From Winogradskyella ursingii (GTDB lineage Bacteria > Bacteroidota > Bacteroidia > Flavobacteriales > Flavobacteriaceae): a stretch of 64,000 nt of DNA. The notes beneath the pieces are model-generated. The model was given only the letters and a program-made list of their open reading frames with translations, had not been told where the DNA came from and did not search any database. The stretch's first letter is position 1. Every line of letters starts with the position of its first letter. The stretch is from the NCBI RefSeq assembly GCF_013403975.1, contig NZ_JABFDH010000003.1, positions 1 through 64,000 on the forward strand. The letters are read 5' to 3'. The position numbers were made by a program, and so were the translations under genes. This document shows, piece after piece, positions 18,172 to 27,298 of this stretch.

Positions 18172-18747
18172 ATGGATTTCGAAACAATAATCAGCATTTT
18201 CTTGGGTATCGGACTTTCGGCATCAGTTGGTTTTAGGGTATTTTTGCCTTTGTTTGCATTGAGTTTGGCAACGTATTTCAATGTTTGGGAACTTAACGAA
18301 AATTGGATTTGGATCGGCAGTACGACAGCTGTAATCACCCTTGGAGTTGCAACTATTATTGAAATTTTCGCCTATTATATTCCAGTTGTGGATAACGTAC
18401 TTGATACGATTAACATACCTTTAGCAACGGTTGCCGGAACTGTGGTTATGGTCTCTACTGTAGCAGATTTGAGTCCAGTTATAACCTGGGCTTTGGCAAT
18501 TATTGCTGGTGGAGGAACGGCTGCTACCATTAAAGGAACGACAAGCGTCACACGTTTAGGTTCGACGGTTTCTACAGCTGGTTTCGGAAACCCGATTGTT
18601 TCTACCATTGAAACTGGAACTTCGATAGTGATGTCCATAATTTCCATATTTATTCCTGTTTTGGCAATAATTCTTGTTTTCGTTATTTTTTGGATTGTTT
18701 TCAAATTGTATAAAAAATTGAAATCAAGTAAAGCCAAACCATCCTAA
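18172..18747 (+). CDS. DUF4126 integral membrane protein
   Basis: The 191-residue protein is largely hydrophobic with about five transmembrane helices and a glycine-rich segment IIAGGGTAATIKGTT. It ends in a short lysine-rich tail. The sequence fits DUF4126, a membrane family of unknown function found across bacteria. It sits tightly behind the helicase gene and 34 bases before kdsB, so its placement may be only operonic. Confidence 0.82.
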   Translation: MDFETIISIFLGIGLSASVGFRVFLPLFALSLATYFNVWELNENWIWIGSTTAVITLGVATIIEIFAYYIPVVDNVLDTINIPLATVAGTVVMVSTVADLSPVITWALAIIAGGGTAATIKGTTSVTRLGSTVSTAGFGNPIVSTIETGTSIVMSIISIFIPVLAIILVFVIFWIVFKLYKKLKSSKAKPS

Positions 18748-18781
18748 AAACCTTATTTTTGAACTCGTTTAAGATATTAAG

Positions 18782-19510
18782 ATGAAGATAATTTCTATGA
18801 TACCTGCACGCTATGGTGCATCAAGATTTCCGGCAAAGCTTATGCAGAATTTAGCTGGTAAATCCGTTATCTTAAGAACTTATGAAGCTACGGTTGCAAC
18901 TAATTTATTTGATGATGTCTTTGTCGTTACAGATAGCAAGATCATCTTTGACGAAATTACTAATAACGGTGGTAAAGCCATTATGAGCCAAAAAGAACAT
19001 GAATCTGGTAGTGACCGCATTGCTGAGGCCGTTGCCAATGTGGATTGTGATATTGTAGTAAATGTACAAGGAGACGAGCCTTTTACCGAGCGCGAAAGTT
19101 TACAAAAAGTTTTAGAAGTTTTTAAGACTGATACCAATAAGGAAATTGATTTAGCTTCGTTAATGGTGGAAATTGATGATTGGGACGAAATCAACAATCC
19201 CAATACCGTTAAAGTTATAGTAGATCAGAACAGTTTTGCATTGTATTTTTCTCGAAGCCCGATTCCTTTTCCCAGGGATAAAAATGCAGGGGCAAAATAC
19301 TATAAACATAAAGGAATTTATGCGTTTAGAAAAGAGGCCTTATTGGAATTTACTGTGTTACCAATGCAGTTTATTGAGGCAACGGAAAAGATAGAATGCA
19401 TCAGATACTTAGAATACGGCAAGCGTATAAAAATGGTTGAAACCGAAATACAAGGTGTAGAAATTGATACACCAGAGGATTTGGAAAAAGCCAAACGTTT
19501 ATGGAAATGA
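18782..19510 (+). CDS. kdsB: 3-deoxy-manno-octulosonate cytidylyltransferase (CMP-Kdo synthetase)
   Basis: The 242-residue protein shows the nucleotidyltransferase start [14 protein letters not shown], the SGSDRIAEA motif, [10 protein letters not shown] and the late signature of the family around [16 protein letters not shown]. KdsB activates Kdo as CMP-Kdo for transfer to lipid A. Proximity to kdnB, 800 bases downstream in the same run, suggests that the true substrate may be an 8-modified Kdo, as reported for the Shewanella enzyme; that is inference. Confidence 0.95.
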   Translation: MKIISMIPARYGASRFPAKLMQNLAGKSVILRTYEATVATNLFDDVFVVTDSKIIFDEITNNGGKAIMSQKEHESGSDRIAEAVANVDCDIVVNVQGDEPFTERESLQKVLEVFKTDTNKEIDLASLMVEIDDWDEINNPNTVKVIVDQNSFALYFSRSPIPFPRDKNAGAKYYKHKGIYAFRKEALLEFTVLPMQFIEATEKIECIRYLEYGKRIKMVETEIQGVEIDTPEDLEKAKRLWK

Positions 19511-19563
19511 ATAGGTTGAATTTTTTGTGAAATAATTCTAGAATTAAAAGAAGAATAAAAATA

Positions 19564-20277
19564 TTGGACAAAGATTATAACGATATAAAAGTTATTGGTT
19601 TTGATGCCGATGATACCCTTTGGGTCAACGAAACCTATTTTCGTGAGGCCGAAGAGGAAATAGGTTTGTTGTTATCTAAATACGAAACACCAAATAAAAT
19701 TGACCAAGAACTGTTTAAAATTGAAATTCAAAATCTTCCGACTTATGGTTATGGAGTCAAAGGTTTTATTTTATCTGCTATTGAATTGGCGATAGACCTT
19801 TCCAACGGAAAAGTTTCAAACAACGTTATTGAAGCAATTTTAGAGATTGGTAAGGATATGATTAATAAGCCTATAGAATTATTGGACGGTGTTGAAAAAG
19901 TTCTGAGAGAATTGTCTAAAGATTACAAATTAATTTTGGCAACAAAAGGAGATTTATTGGATCAAGAGCGCAAACTAAAAAAATCTGGTCTTATAGATTA
20001 TTTTCACCACATCGAAGTATTAAGTGAAAAACAAGAAGACAATTATAAAAAGCTTTTGAAGCATTTAGAAATACAACCCAAAGAATTTCTAATGGTTGGC
20101 AATTCGCTAAAATCTGATATTTTACCTTTAGTAAATATTGGGTCTAAAGCGATACATGTCCCGTTTCACACCACGTGGCAGCACGAGCTTGTAAACGATA
20201 TTGAAAGTAATGGTTCAGATTACAAAACAGTTGAAAGTTTAACTGAAATTTTAAAATTTTTCAAAGCACCTAAATAG
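19564..20277 (+). CDS. HAD-superfamily phosphatase (YjjG-like)
   Basis: The 237-residue protein has HAD motif I GFDADDTLW, a long helical cap, motif II LILATKGD and motifs III/IV around EFLMVGNSLKSDILP. The subclass IA cap fits YjjG-type phosphatases with broad substrates including nucleotides. There is no in-frame ATG before motif I; translation most likely begins at TTG 19564, with a purine-rich AAAAGAAG stretch upstream. It is not KdsC, which is shorter and lacks this cap. It lies between kdsB and kdnB in one operon. Confidence 0.88.
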   Translation: MDKDYNDIKVIGFDADDTLWVNETYFREAEEEIGLLLSKYETPNKIDQELFKIEIQNLPTYGYGVKGFILSAIELAIDLSNGKVSNNVIEAILEIGKDMINKPIELLDGVEKVLRELSKDYKLILATKGDLLDQERKLKKSGLIDYFHHIEVLSEKQEDNYKKLLKHLEIQPKEFLMVGNSLKSDILPLVNIGSKAIHVPFHTTWQHELVNDIESNGSDYKTVESLTEILKFFKAPK

Positions 20278-20314
20278 AAACATTGTTTTTATTTTTGTGA
20301 TAGATATAAAATAA

Positions 20315-21397
20315 ATGACATATAAAAATTACCCAATGGTGTCCAGAGTAGTATTTGGGCGAGGAAGTTTCAACCAACTGGATGAAATCCTTGCGCCAAA
20401 ACGCAATGGGAGACACGCACCATTTATATACTATGTAGATGATGTTTTTAAGGGCAACCGATGGCTGACCTCTAGAATCAACCTTTCCTACAAGGATAAA
20501 ATTATCTATGTGCCAACGCTCGAGGAGCCTAAAACATCCCAAATAGATCAATTGGTAGAAGATATCATTCTTGAATTTAGCGAATTACCTTCAGGTATCA
20601 TCGGTATTGGAGGAGGTATTGTTTTGGATGTAGCAAAAGCTGTATCTTTAATGCTTACTAACAAAGGTGAAGCCAAAGATTATCAAGGTTGGGACCTGAT
20701 AAAGCAACCTTCAATTTATCACGTTGGAGTTCCGACTATTTCAGGAACAGGGTCAGAAGTTTCAAGAACAACTATTTTAACAGGTCCTGAACGTAAATTG
20801 GGTATTAATAGTGATTATACACCATTCCATCAAGTAGTATTAGACCCAGAATTAACAAAAGATGTCCCTAAGGACCAATGGTTTTATACAGGTATGGATT
20901 GTTTTGTACATTGTGTAGAGTCGCTGGATGGTACATACCTTAATGCATTTAGCCAAAGTTATGGTGAAAAAGCATTGGAAATGTGTAAGGAAATCTTCTT
21001 GGGAGATGACTTAAGTAAAGAAGAAGCACAGGATAAATTGATGATGGCTTCTTGGCATGGAGGTATGAGTATCGCTTATTCACAAGTTGGTGTTGCGCAT
21101 GCTATGAGTTACGGTTTAGGTTACCTTTTGGGCGTAAAACATGGTATTGGTAATTGCATTGTTTTTGACCATTTAGAAGACTATTATCCAGAGGGAGTAA
21201 AGCTTTTTAAACAAATGAAAGCTAAGCATAATATTACGTTGCCCAAAGGAATTTGTGCAGATTTAGAACCTCATCAGTTTGACAAAATGATCGATGTGGC
21301 ACTAAGTTTAGAACCACTTTGGGAAAACGCTTTGGGAAAAGATTGGAAAAAAGAAATGACCCGAGAAAAACTTTTGGATCTTTACAAGAAGATGTAG
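20315..21397 (+). CDS. kdnB: 3-deoxy-D-manno-octulosonate 8-oxidase (KdnB), iron-containing alcohol dehydrogenase family
   Basis: The 360-residue protein belongs to the iron-dependent alcohol dehydrogenase fold. It matches my recollection of Shewanella KdnB closely: FGRGSFNQLDE, GIGGGIVLDVAKAVSLMLTN, YQGWDLIKQP, WFYTGMDCFVHCVESL, MSIAYSQVGVAHAMSYGL and VKHGIGNCIVFDHLE, including the metal-binding histidines. KdnB oxidises C8 of Kdo, and KdnA then transaminates it to 8-amino-Kdo. Placement with kdsB supports a Kdo-modifying role. No KdnA-type aminotransferase is in this window. Confidence 0.88.
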   Translation: MTYKNYPMVSRVVFGRGSFNQLDEILAPKRNGRHAPFIYYVDDVFKGNRWLTSRINLSYKDKIIYVPTLEEPKTSQIDQLVEDIILEFSELPSGIIGIGGGIVLDVAKAVSLMLTNKGEAKDYQGWDLIKQPSIYHVGVPTISGTGSEVSRTTILTGPERKLGINSDYTPFHQVVLDPELTKDVPKDQWFYTGMDCFVHCVESLDGTYLNAFSQSYGEKALEMCKEIFLGDDLSKEEAQDKLMMASWHGGMSIAYSQVGVAHAMSYGLGYLLGVKHGIGNCIVFDHLEDYYPEGVKLFKQMKAKHNITLPKGICADLEPHQFDKMIDVALSLEPLWENALGKDWKKEMTREKLLDLYKKM

Positions 21398-21398
21398 A

Positions 21399-21947
21399 AT
21401 GCGCACCATAGCCAAATTCATTTATTTTAAAATCTTAGGCTGGAAAATTGTTGGAAACACTAATTTCTCACAAGATACTGTGAAAAAAGCCGTGATTATC
21501 GCTATACCTCACACCAGCTGGTACGACTTTGTTATTGGTATATTATTACGCAAAATCACAAATGTAAAAACTAATTTTGTAGCCAAAAAAGAGCTTTTTA
21601 AATGGCCACTTGGTTATTATTTCAAATCCGTTGGAGGAAAAGCACTGGATAGAACACCAGGACAAAATAAAGTCGAAGCCATAGCTCAGCTATTTGAAAC
21701 TGAAGATGAATTTCGACTGACCTTAGCTCCAGAAGGAACCCGAAAAAAAGTGCTGGAATGGAAAACAGGATTCTACTATATTGCAAAAGCAGCTCACGTG
21801 CCCATTATTATGTTTACGCTAGATTTTAAAAACAAACAAAATAAAATTTCAGAACCTTTTTATCCTACAGATGATCTTGAAGCTGACTTCAAATTCATGA
21901 AAGCATTCTATGCTGGTGTAGAAGGCAAAGTAAAAGCCTATAGCTAA
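21399..21947 (+). CDS. PlsC-like lysophospholipid/lipid acyltransferase
   Basis: The 182-residue protein has acyltransferase motif I IPHTSWYDF (HX4D) and motif III APEGTRKK, defining the PlsC/LPLAT fold. It is short, like the small acyltransferases that Bacteroidota carry in addition to PlsC. The start lies one base after the kdnB stop, so it is part of the same operon. It could acylate lysophosphatidate or another envelope lipid; context with Kdo genes makes an outer-membrane lipid target possible but unproven. Confidence 0.85.
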   Translation: MRTIAKFIYFKILGWKIVGNTNFSQDTVKKAVIIAIPHTSWYDFVIGILLRKITNVKTNFVAKKELFKWPLGYYFKSVGGKALDRTPGQNKVEAIAQLFETEDEFRLTLAPEGTRKKVLEWKTGFYYIAKAAHVPIIMFTLDFKNKQNKISEPFYPTDDLEADFKFMKAFYAGVEGKVKAYS

Positions 21948-22049
21948 ACAATAACTGGTTATCTGAACTTTGGCACAAGATTTGAAGTGTTTACAATAGC
22001 AATGAAACATAAAGTAAACTACTAAGTCCCTAAAAAGAAACATTGCCTC

Positions 22050-22085
22050 AAAAAAGCTGTCCCATGTAAATTGGGCAGCTTTTTT
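22050..22085 (+). terminator. Intrinsic terminator after the helicase-kdsB-kdnB operon
   Basis: The stem AAAAAAGCTG-(T)-CCCA pairs with TGGGCAGCTTTTTT with one bulged T, followed by a T run. It lies about 100 bases after the acyltransferase stop. The rest of the 325-base gap 21948-22272 holds no gene that I can see, and presumably the promoter of the lipoprotein at 22273. Confidence 0.8.
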
Positions 22086-22272
22086 CTTTTATGCACAATC
22101 ATAATCAATATTGGATGTCTAAAAGTTGTTAAATATTTTATAAAATATAAATTTCAACACGCTGATTATCAATTGGTTTAAGCCTATCTATTCTTGTAGA
22201 TGTTTAAACAGGACATCCAAACAAGACTTAGTCCGTATATATATTACTAACAATTAACAAATTTTAATAATT

Positions 22273-23313
22273 ATGATTAAAAATAATTTAACCTCGATTT
22301 TTATTATTGCTCTTTCCCTTGGTCTTTCATTTACATCTTGTAGTGATGACGACGGAAATAATAACAATGGTAATGATAATGAAGTAACGCTATATGCGTC
22401 TAACAATTCAAACGGAAACATAACTGTTTATGATTTTGAAGAATCACAAACCGCACAAACGCGATCACTAATTACAATATCTACTGCTGCAGATGGTGTT
22501 TACTACGATAGTAGTTCAGAATCTGTATTTCAGGCGTCAAGATCTGGAAACAACCTCGAAGGTTTTGTGGATATTGACGACCTTGAAACGGGAAGCTTAC
22601 TAGATGTAAGTTTTGAAAGTATGAGTGATATGGATAGTCCAAGAGAAGTGGCTGTTAATGGTGATTTATTTGTTGTAGCAGATAATGCAGACGTAGACGG
22701 TAATGACATGACGCCAGATGGAAGATTTTTTGTTTATAGTTTCTCTGGAGGTAACTTTACTCTCAGAAATGTAATTACTGTAAATTTTGCTGTTTGGGGA
22801 ATTACCTTTAACGGTGATGATTTATATGCTGTTGTTGATAAAACCAATGAGTTGGCATTATTCACAAACTTTCTATCTAACACAACTGATGCTACTATAA
22901 GCGCATCCAAGAGAATTGCGATTGAAGGTATTGTGAGAACTCACGGTCTTACCTACGATACGGCTTCAGATACGATGATTATGACAGATATAGGTGATGC
23001 TGGTAACGCACAGGATGATGGTGGATTCCATATCATTGAAGGATTTACAAGTAAATTTAATGCTGTAACTGATGGTGGTACCATGGCAGTTGCTGGTAAC
23101 CAAGTAAGAGTTTCTGGTGCTGCAACCTTATTGGGCAACCCAGTGGATGTAGCTTACGATTCAGAAAATGAAGTAGTTTACATTGCTGAAGCTGGAAACG
23201 GTGGAGGTAGAATCTTAGGATTCAGTAACTTCGATTTATCTGCAGGTGGGAACATTTCACCTACGTTTAACAGTACTTTAGCTTCGGCATCGTCTGTTTA
23301 CTTAGATAAATAA
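22273..23313 (+). CDS. Surface lipoprotein with predicted beta-propeller repeats
   Basis: The 346-residue protein has a lipoprotein signal peptide with lipobox FTSC at about residue 23, followed by SDDDGN, an acidic stretch like the Bacteroidota lipoprotein export signal for surface display. The body has repeated segments such as LFVVADNAD, DLYAVVDK and VYIAEAGNGGG, typical of NHL/SMP-30-like beta-propellers. The function is not recognised. It is a single gene ending at its own strong terminator. Confidence 0.8.
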   Translation: MIKNNLTSIFIIALSLGLSFTSCSDDDGNNNNGNDNEVTLYASNNSNGNITVYDFEESQTAQTRSLITISTAADGVYYDSSSESVFQASRSGNNLEGFVDIDDLETGSLLDVSFESMSDMDSPREVAVNGDLFVVADNADVDGNDMTPDGRFFVYSFSGGNFTLRNVITVNFAVWGITFNGDDLYAVVDKTNELALFTNFLSNTTDATISASKRIAIEGIVRTHGLTYDTASDTMIMTDIGDAGNAQDDGGFHIIEGFTSKFNAVTDGGTMAVAGNQVRVSGAATLLGNPVDVAYDSENEVVYIAEAGNGGGRILGFSNFDLSAGGNISPTFNSTLASASSVYLDK

Positions 23314-23331
23314 TTAATAGAATATAAATTG

Positions 23332-23366
23332 AAAGAGCCGTATAAATTTTATACGGCTCTTTTTTT
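23332..23366. terminator. Terminator hairpin overlapping the 3' end of the convergent gene
   Basis: AAAGAGCCGTATAAA pairs with TTTATACGGCTCTTT and is followed by T8. The right arm also encodes the last four residues and the stop codon of the minus-strand gene at 23349. Confidence 0.92.
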
Positions 23367-23819
23367 TATAAAATCATCTAAAGCTCTATTGGTCTGTCTT
23401 TGTAGTTTCTTCTTAAAGAACTGCATACCTCCAAAGAAAATCCCTTTAATCCCAAGTGCTTGTTTCGCCCATTTATGTAGGCAAAATTCATCTGTACGCT
23501 TTATTATCAATCCATCTCTAAACTCAAATGAAGCCTCAATTTCATTAAATACTTTCCTATTTGTTTTGCTAAACGTATAATAAGCTTCCCAATAGGCGGA
23601 ACCATAGTTCTCATTGGCCTTAATGTTAGAATAAATTACCTTAAAACCCTTACCGTGTTGAGACTCGCATAGCATTTCCCACATGGCCTTTGCTCGTTCA
23701 CCTCTTAATACTCCAAATGCTGGGTCCTTGAATACCACATTTTGATGATAGCACTCACCCATGCTTTTGGCGTCCAAATTTTTAAATGAGGTATAGAATT
23801 TTTCGATTAAATCATTCAT
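23349..23819 (-). CDS. NTF2-like (SnoaL-type) family protein
   Basis: The 156-residue protein starts with the typical NTF2-like helix DLIEKFYTSFKNLDAKSMGECY and then VVFKDPAFG. It continues with beta strands such as SAYWEAYYTFSK and EASFEFRDGLIIKRTDEF. The fold forms a cone with an open cavity and is used by many small enzymes and binding proteins, so no substrate can be assigned. Its final codons form one arm of the terminator of the converging lipoprotein gene. Confidence 0.85.
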   Translation of the reverse strand: MNDLIEKFYTSFKNLDAKSMGECYHQNVVFKDPAFGVLRGERAKAMWEMLCESQHGKGFKVIYSNIKANENYGSAYWEAYYTFSKTNRKVFNEIEASFEFRDGLIIKRTDEFCLHKWAKQALGIKGIFFGGMQFFKKKLQRQTNRALDDFIKKRAV

Positions 23820-23939
23820 TTGATGCTCTTTTTTAAAACCACAACCGTTAAAATTTCGTAAGTATATTGAAGCATCTTTTGATGCTCGAGTGATTTAAAA
23901 TCTTTGAGTTTGATTATTGATTAAATTGCTATGAAAAGG

Positions 23940-23968
23940 AAAGGCTACCTATAAACAGGTGGCCTTTT
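23940..23968 (-). terminator. Hairpin terminator of the gene at 23969-24421
   Basis: On the minus strand an 11-base stem with one G-U pair (AAAGGCCACCT with AGGTAGCCTTT) and a six-base loop follows the stop codon directly, then a CCTTTTC tract. The rest of the gap 23820-23939 shows nothing recognisable. Confidence 0.65.
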
Positions 23969-24421
23969 TCATTCGAGCGTTATTTTGTTTCTAAAACCTA
24001 TATCCGTACGTTTGTCAAAATCAAAATCAAAATAACTGGCCTCACCAGCTTGACCACTAATTTTCGTTTTAGTCCGTCCTATTTCCAGTCCGTTTTTATT
24101 AAATGCTTTAGCTATAACATAACGATTAAAATCATCATTGAAAATGATGTATAGAACCATTTTGTTGTTATTATTATTTTTTTTACTTTCTATACTATAG
24201 GCTCCTGTCATTAAACCTTTTACTTTGAGTTCTTTTGATAATTCAATTTCACATTCTAATGTTTTTTCCACGCCTTCGGATACTCCTTCAAAAAACTCTG
24301 TTGCAGCTTCACCAACGACTTCGCCACCTTTGTTAACGCCCTCTTTAGCTTTGTGTCCTAATTGATTACAGGATAAAAACATCAATAAAGCCAATCCTGT
24401 CGATATACTATATAACTTCAT
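23969..24421 (-). CDS. Small predicted lipoprotein
   Basis: The 150-residue protein has a lipobox FLSC at about residue 18. A glycine/glutamate helix-prone region follows (GVNKGGEVVGEAATEFFEGV), then a beta-rich C-terminal domain with an unusual run of asparagines near residue 85. I recognise no named family. It is 43 bases downstream of the acyltransferase gene and may be cotranscribed with it. Confidence 0.7.
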   Translation of the reverse strand: MKLYSISTGLALLMFLSCNQLGHKAKEGVNKGGEVVGEAATEFFEGVSEGVEKTLECEIELSKELKVKGLMTGAYSIESKKNNNNNKMVLYIIFNDDFNRYVIAKAFNKNGLEIGRTKTKISGQAGEASYFDFDFDKRTDIGFRNKITLE

Positions 24422-24464
24422 ATTTTATAGATTCTAAATTTAAAAGTAAACTATTTAAACTATT

Positions 24465-25562
24465 TTAATGAGTGTACTTTTTTAGTTTATCTGCAATCTT
24501 GGTAATACTAGAATATAATAAGGCATTGGTTTTTGTATAATAGAACGCCAAAAAACAAACTATAATTATAAATATTGCAGCTCCAAATATAGCTTCCCAA
24601 GCATTTAAAGTTTTGCCCAAGATTTGATGCAATCCAAGACCGGTAAAACTTCCATATATAATGATAAAATGAATTACGTAAATAGAGAGCGTCTTCTGAC
24701 CAATTTTTAGAATTAAGGGTTTTTTAATGTAGTTTTCGGCCAAATAAAACAGGGCAAATAATATGAGTACGTTGCCAAATCGAGTAAAGAGATAATTATA
24801 GTAAGCTACATCTTTTAAAAGCTCAAAATCAGTTTGATAGTAAACTTTCATTAATATTGCCGAAGATTTAAAAATCAATATCAAGCCAACTACAAAAAAA
24901 CCTAAAACCATACCCAATTTAAATTTTGGACGTTCTAAATACCTATAGAAAATAGTAGATATAAATGCACCAAAAGCCACATATCCAAACCATGGGATGA
25001 TGGTGAAAATAGAGCCATCGGCTTTGCTTAAATAATTAGAAAATACCATTGGTACTTCTGGCAGTTCCAGATAGCGATATAAGGGTTCGGTAATAAATAT
25101 AATTAATCCCAATAGAAACATTAGAACGGAAAATAGTAACGTTTTTTTACAACTCAACCTATAGATGCATACCACAATAATTAACGACAAGCCAATGCAT
25201 TGTAGCACATCAATAACTAAAAAGTAACTCCTAAATTCACCAATGAGCCACTCAAAAATAGGAACGCGTAGTGCGTAGCCAATACCTATAAGCATTAATC
25301 CACGGGTAAGCCCTTTACGCATACGTAATTTGGCGGTACCATTATGCTTTGCTTTTATGAGCAGATATGAAAAAATTAGGCCCGAAATCGTAAAAAATGT
25401 AGGCGCTGTGATACCTCTAAAGTATTCCCAAGTCTTAAAAGCAACATTACTACTGTCACGGTAAGATACGTCCATTAACGTATCTATAAAATGACCTTGT
25501 AACATCATTAATATAGCAAATGCACGTACGGCATCAATAAAATAAAGACGAGTTGGTTTCAA
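24465..25562 (-). CDS. Membrane acyltransferase, HGSNAT/DUF1624-like
   Basis: The 365-residue polytopic protein begins RLYFIDAVRAFAILMMLQGHF, the N-terminal signature of heparan-alpha-glucosaminide N-acetyltransferase-like (DUF1624) and acyltransferase-3-like proteins, with a conserved histidine after the first helix. About ten transmembrane helices follow, and a late IYVIHFIIIYGS motif. It probably transfers an acyl group across the inner membrane onto a sugar or glycan; the acceptor is not known. Confidence 0.82.
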   Translation of the reverse strand: MKPTRLYFIDAVRAFAILMMLQGHFIDTLMDVSYRDSSNVAFKTWEYFRGITAPTFFTISGLIFSYLLIKAKHNGTAKLRMRKGLTRGLMLIGIGYALRVPIFEWLIGEFRSYFLVIDVLQCIGLSLIIVVCIYRLSCKKTLLFSVLMFLLGLIIFITEPLYRYLELPEVPMVFSNYLSKADGSIFTIIPWFGYVAFGAFISTIFYRYLERPKFKLGMVLGFFVVGLILIFKSSAILMKVYYQTDFELLKDVAYYNYLFTRFGNVLILFALFYLAENYIKKPLILKIGQKTLSIYVIHFIIIYGSFTGLGLHQILGKTLNAWEAIFGAAIFIIIVCFLAFYYTKTNALLYSSITKIADKLKKYTH

Positions 25563-25807
25563 ATATTAGTTTGCTTGGTATGACAAATTTAGGGTTTTTG
25601 AAAGAATGGAAAAATGTTTGTTCTATTGGTTGCCTGAATGAAGCAATTTATTGCAATCATTTTTATCAGTACATTATGAACCACATTTAGTCTAACAAAA
25701 CAAAATTAAATTTCAAGAGTCATAAAATCAAATGGTTATATAATCTACGGTAATTTAATTATAAACAATGTACTTAAAGTTTGTGGTGTTTACTATTTTT
25801 AACTCCC

Positions 25808-27202
25808 ATGGAACAACTCAACAATATTTTAGCTGAATTTTCTTCTTTAGCTTGGGGTTTACCACTACTTATATTATTAGTTGGTGGTGGGCTATACCTT
25901 CTCATTAGATCACGTTTTATACCATTTAGATACATTGGTCATGCTATTAATGTATTGCGAGGACGTTATGACAACCCAGATGATCCTGGTGAAATTTCAC
26001 ATTTTAAAGCGTTAACGACGGCGTTATCTTCAACTATCGGGATGGGCAATATTGCTGGCGTGGCTCTAGCCATATCAGTTGGTGGGCCAGGTGCTATGTT
26101 CTGGATGTGGGTGAGTGCTATTGTTGGTATGTCAACAAAATTTTTCACCTCCACTTTAGCTGTTATGTATCGGGGAAAAGACAGTAATGGAGATCTTCAA
26201 GGTGGTCCAATGTATTTTATAACCGAAGGATTGGGCAAAAATTGGAAATTTCTAGCCATCATGTTTAGTTTTTTTGGAATGTTGGGTGCATTGCCAGTGG
26301 TGAATGTCAATCAACTAAAACAGGCCATAAACGATATTATTCTCATCCCTAATGGTGTAGAAGTAAGTTTTACTTCAAACTTAATCATTGCTGGAATTTT
26401 GGTTGTTTTTACAAGCATAGTCATACTTGGCGGCTTGAAACGCATTAGCAATTGGGCTTCTAAAATGGTGCCATCTATGGTGATTTTGTATTTCATTTTG
26501 GTGCTCATCATTTTAGGGCTCAATTTTACGGAAGTCCCTAAATATTTGGCCTTAATCGTCAGTGATGCATTCGCGGCCGATTATTTTCCTGCGGATAAAC
26601 CATTTTTAGGTGGAGTCTTGGGAGCCTTGATACTGCATGGTATTAAACGTGGTGCATTTTCTAACGAAGCAGGACTCGGAACTGCTCCCATGGCACATGG
26701 TGCTGCAAAAACTAATGAGCCTGTTAGAGAAGGTCTGGTGGCTATGCTAGGACCTGTTATAGATACGTTGATTGTTTGTACATTAACGGCGCTGGCAATT
26801 TTGGTGACCGGAGTTTGGGAAACCACTTCAGATAATGGTGTAACCTTAACTGCGGCTGCTTTTCAAGATGCTATGCCTGGATTCGGACAGTATTTATTGA
26901 TGATCTGTGTGTTTGTTTTTAGCGTATCATCATTATTTTCATATGCTTATTATGGAACTAAGTGTATGTCCTTTTTAATTGGAGCCAATAGAAAACATTA
27001 TTATAATTACCTCTATATAGCTAGTATTGTATTAGCTGCCACCACGGACTTTAGAGCTATGATTAATTTTATTGATGGCGTGTTTGCATTTATGGCCATA
27101 CCAACAATGATTGCTACGATCATTTTAGCTCCAAAAGCAGTTGCGGAATTAAATGCTTATATGAAACGACAGAAGCTTACCAAGGATAAATCGAATCTAT
27201 AA
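25808..27202 (+). CDS. Alanine/glycine:sodium symporter (AGCS family)
   Basis: The 464-residue protein with about eleven transmembrane helices matches the AGCS family. Motifs include GMGNIAGVALAISVGGPGAMFWMW, the substrate and sodium site region, and GAFSNEAGLGTAPMAHGAA. I use the ATG at 25808; an in-frame TTG at 25781 adds nine residues without support. It would import alanine or glycine with sodium. It stands alone, 245 bases after the divergent acyltransferase, with no operator seen in the gap. Confidence 0.93.
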   Translation: MEQLNNILAEFSSLAWGLPLLILLVGGGLYLLIRSRFIPFRYIGHAINVLRGRYDNPDDPGEISHFKALTTALSSTIGMGNIAGVALAISVGGPGAMFWMWVSAIVGMSTKFFTSTLAVMYRGKDSNGDLQGGPMYFITEGLGKNWKFLAIMFSFFGMLGALPVVNVNQLKQAINDIILIPNGVEVSFTSNLIIAGILVVFTSIVILGGLKRISNWASKMVPSMVILYFILVLIILGLNFTEVPKYLALIVSDAFAADYFPADKPFLGGVLGALILHGIKRGAFSNEAGLGTAPMAHGAAKTNEPVREGLVAMLGPVIDTLIVCTLTALAILVTGVWETTSDNGVTLTAAAFQDAMPGFGQYLLMICVFVFSVSSLFSYAYYGTKCMSFLIGANRKHYYNYLYIASIVLAATTDFRAMINFIDGVFAFMAIPTMIATIILAPKAVAELNAYMKRQKLTKDKSNL

Positions 27203-27298
27203 AGCAAAGTCTTATCGAAAGTACTACTTAGTAACAAATTTGTAAGGACTGCAACTACAGCTCGTCCAAACAAATCAGTAACGAAACCAACATATTAG

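Noticed and set aside
19564-20277. HAD protein as KdsC (Kdo-8-phosphate phosphatase)
   Set aside because: KdsC is shorter and lacks the subclass IA cap seen here, so only the operon position would support it.
23820-23940. Possible small RNA upstream of the hairpin at 23940
   Set aside because: No promoter or conserved structure is visible; the hairpin is better explained as the terminator of the minus-strand lipoprotein gene.
25781-25807. TTG start upstream of the AGCS symporter
   Set aside because: The added nine residues match no family N-terminus, and the ATG at 25808 is followed by a typical start.
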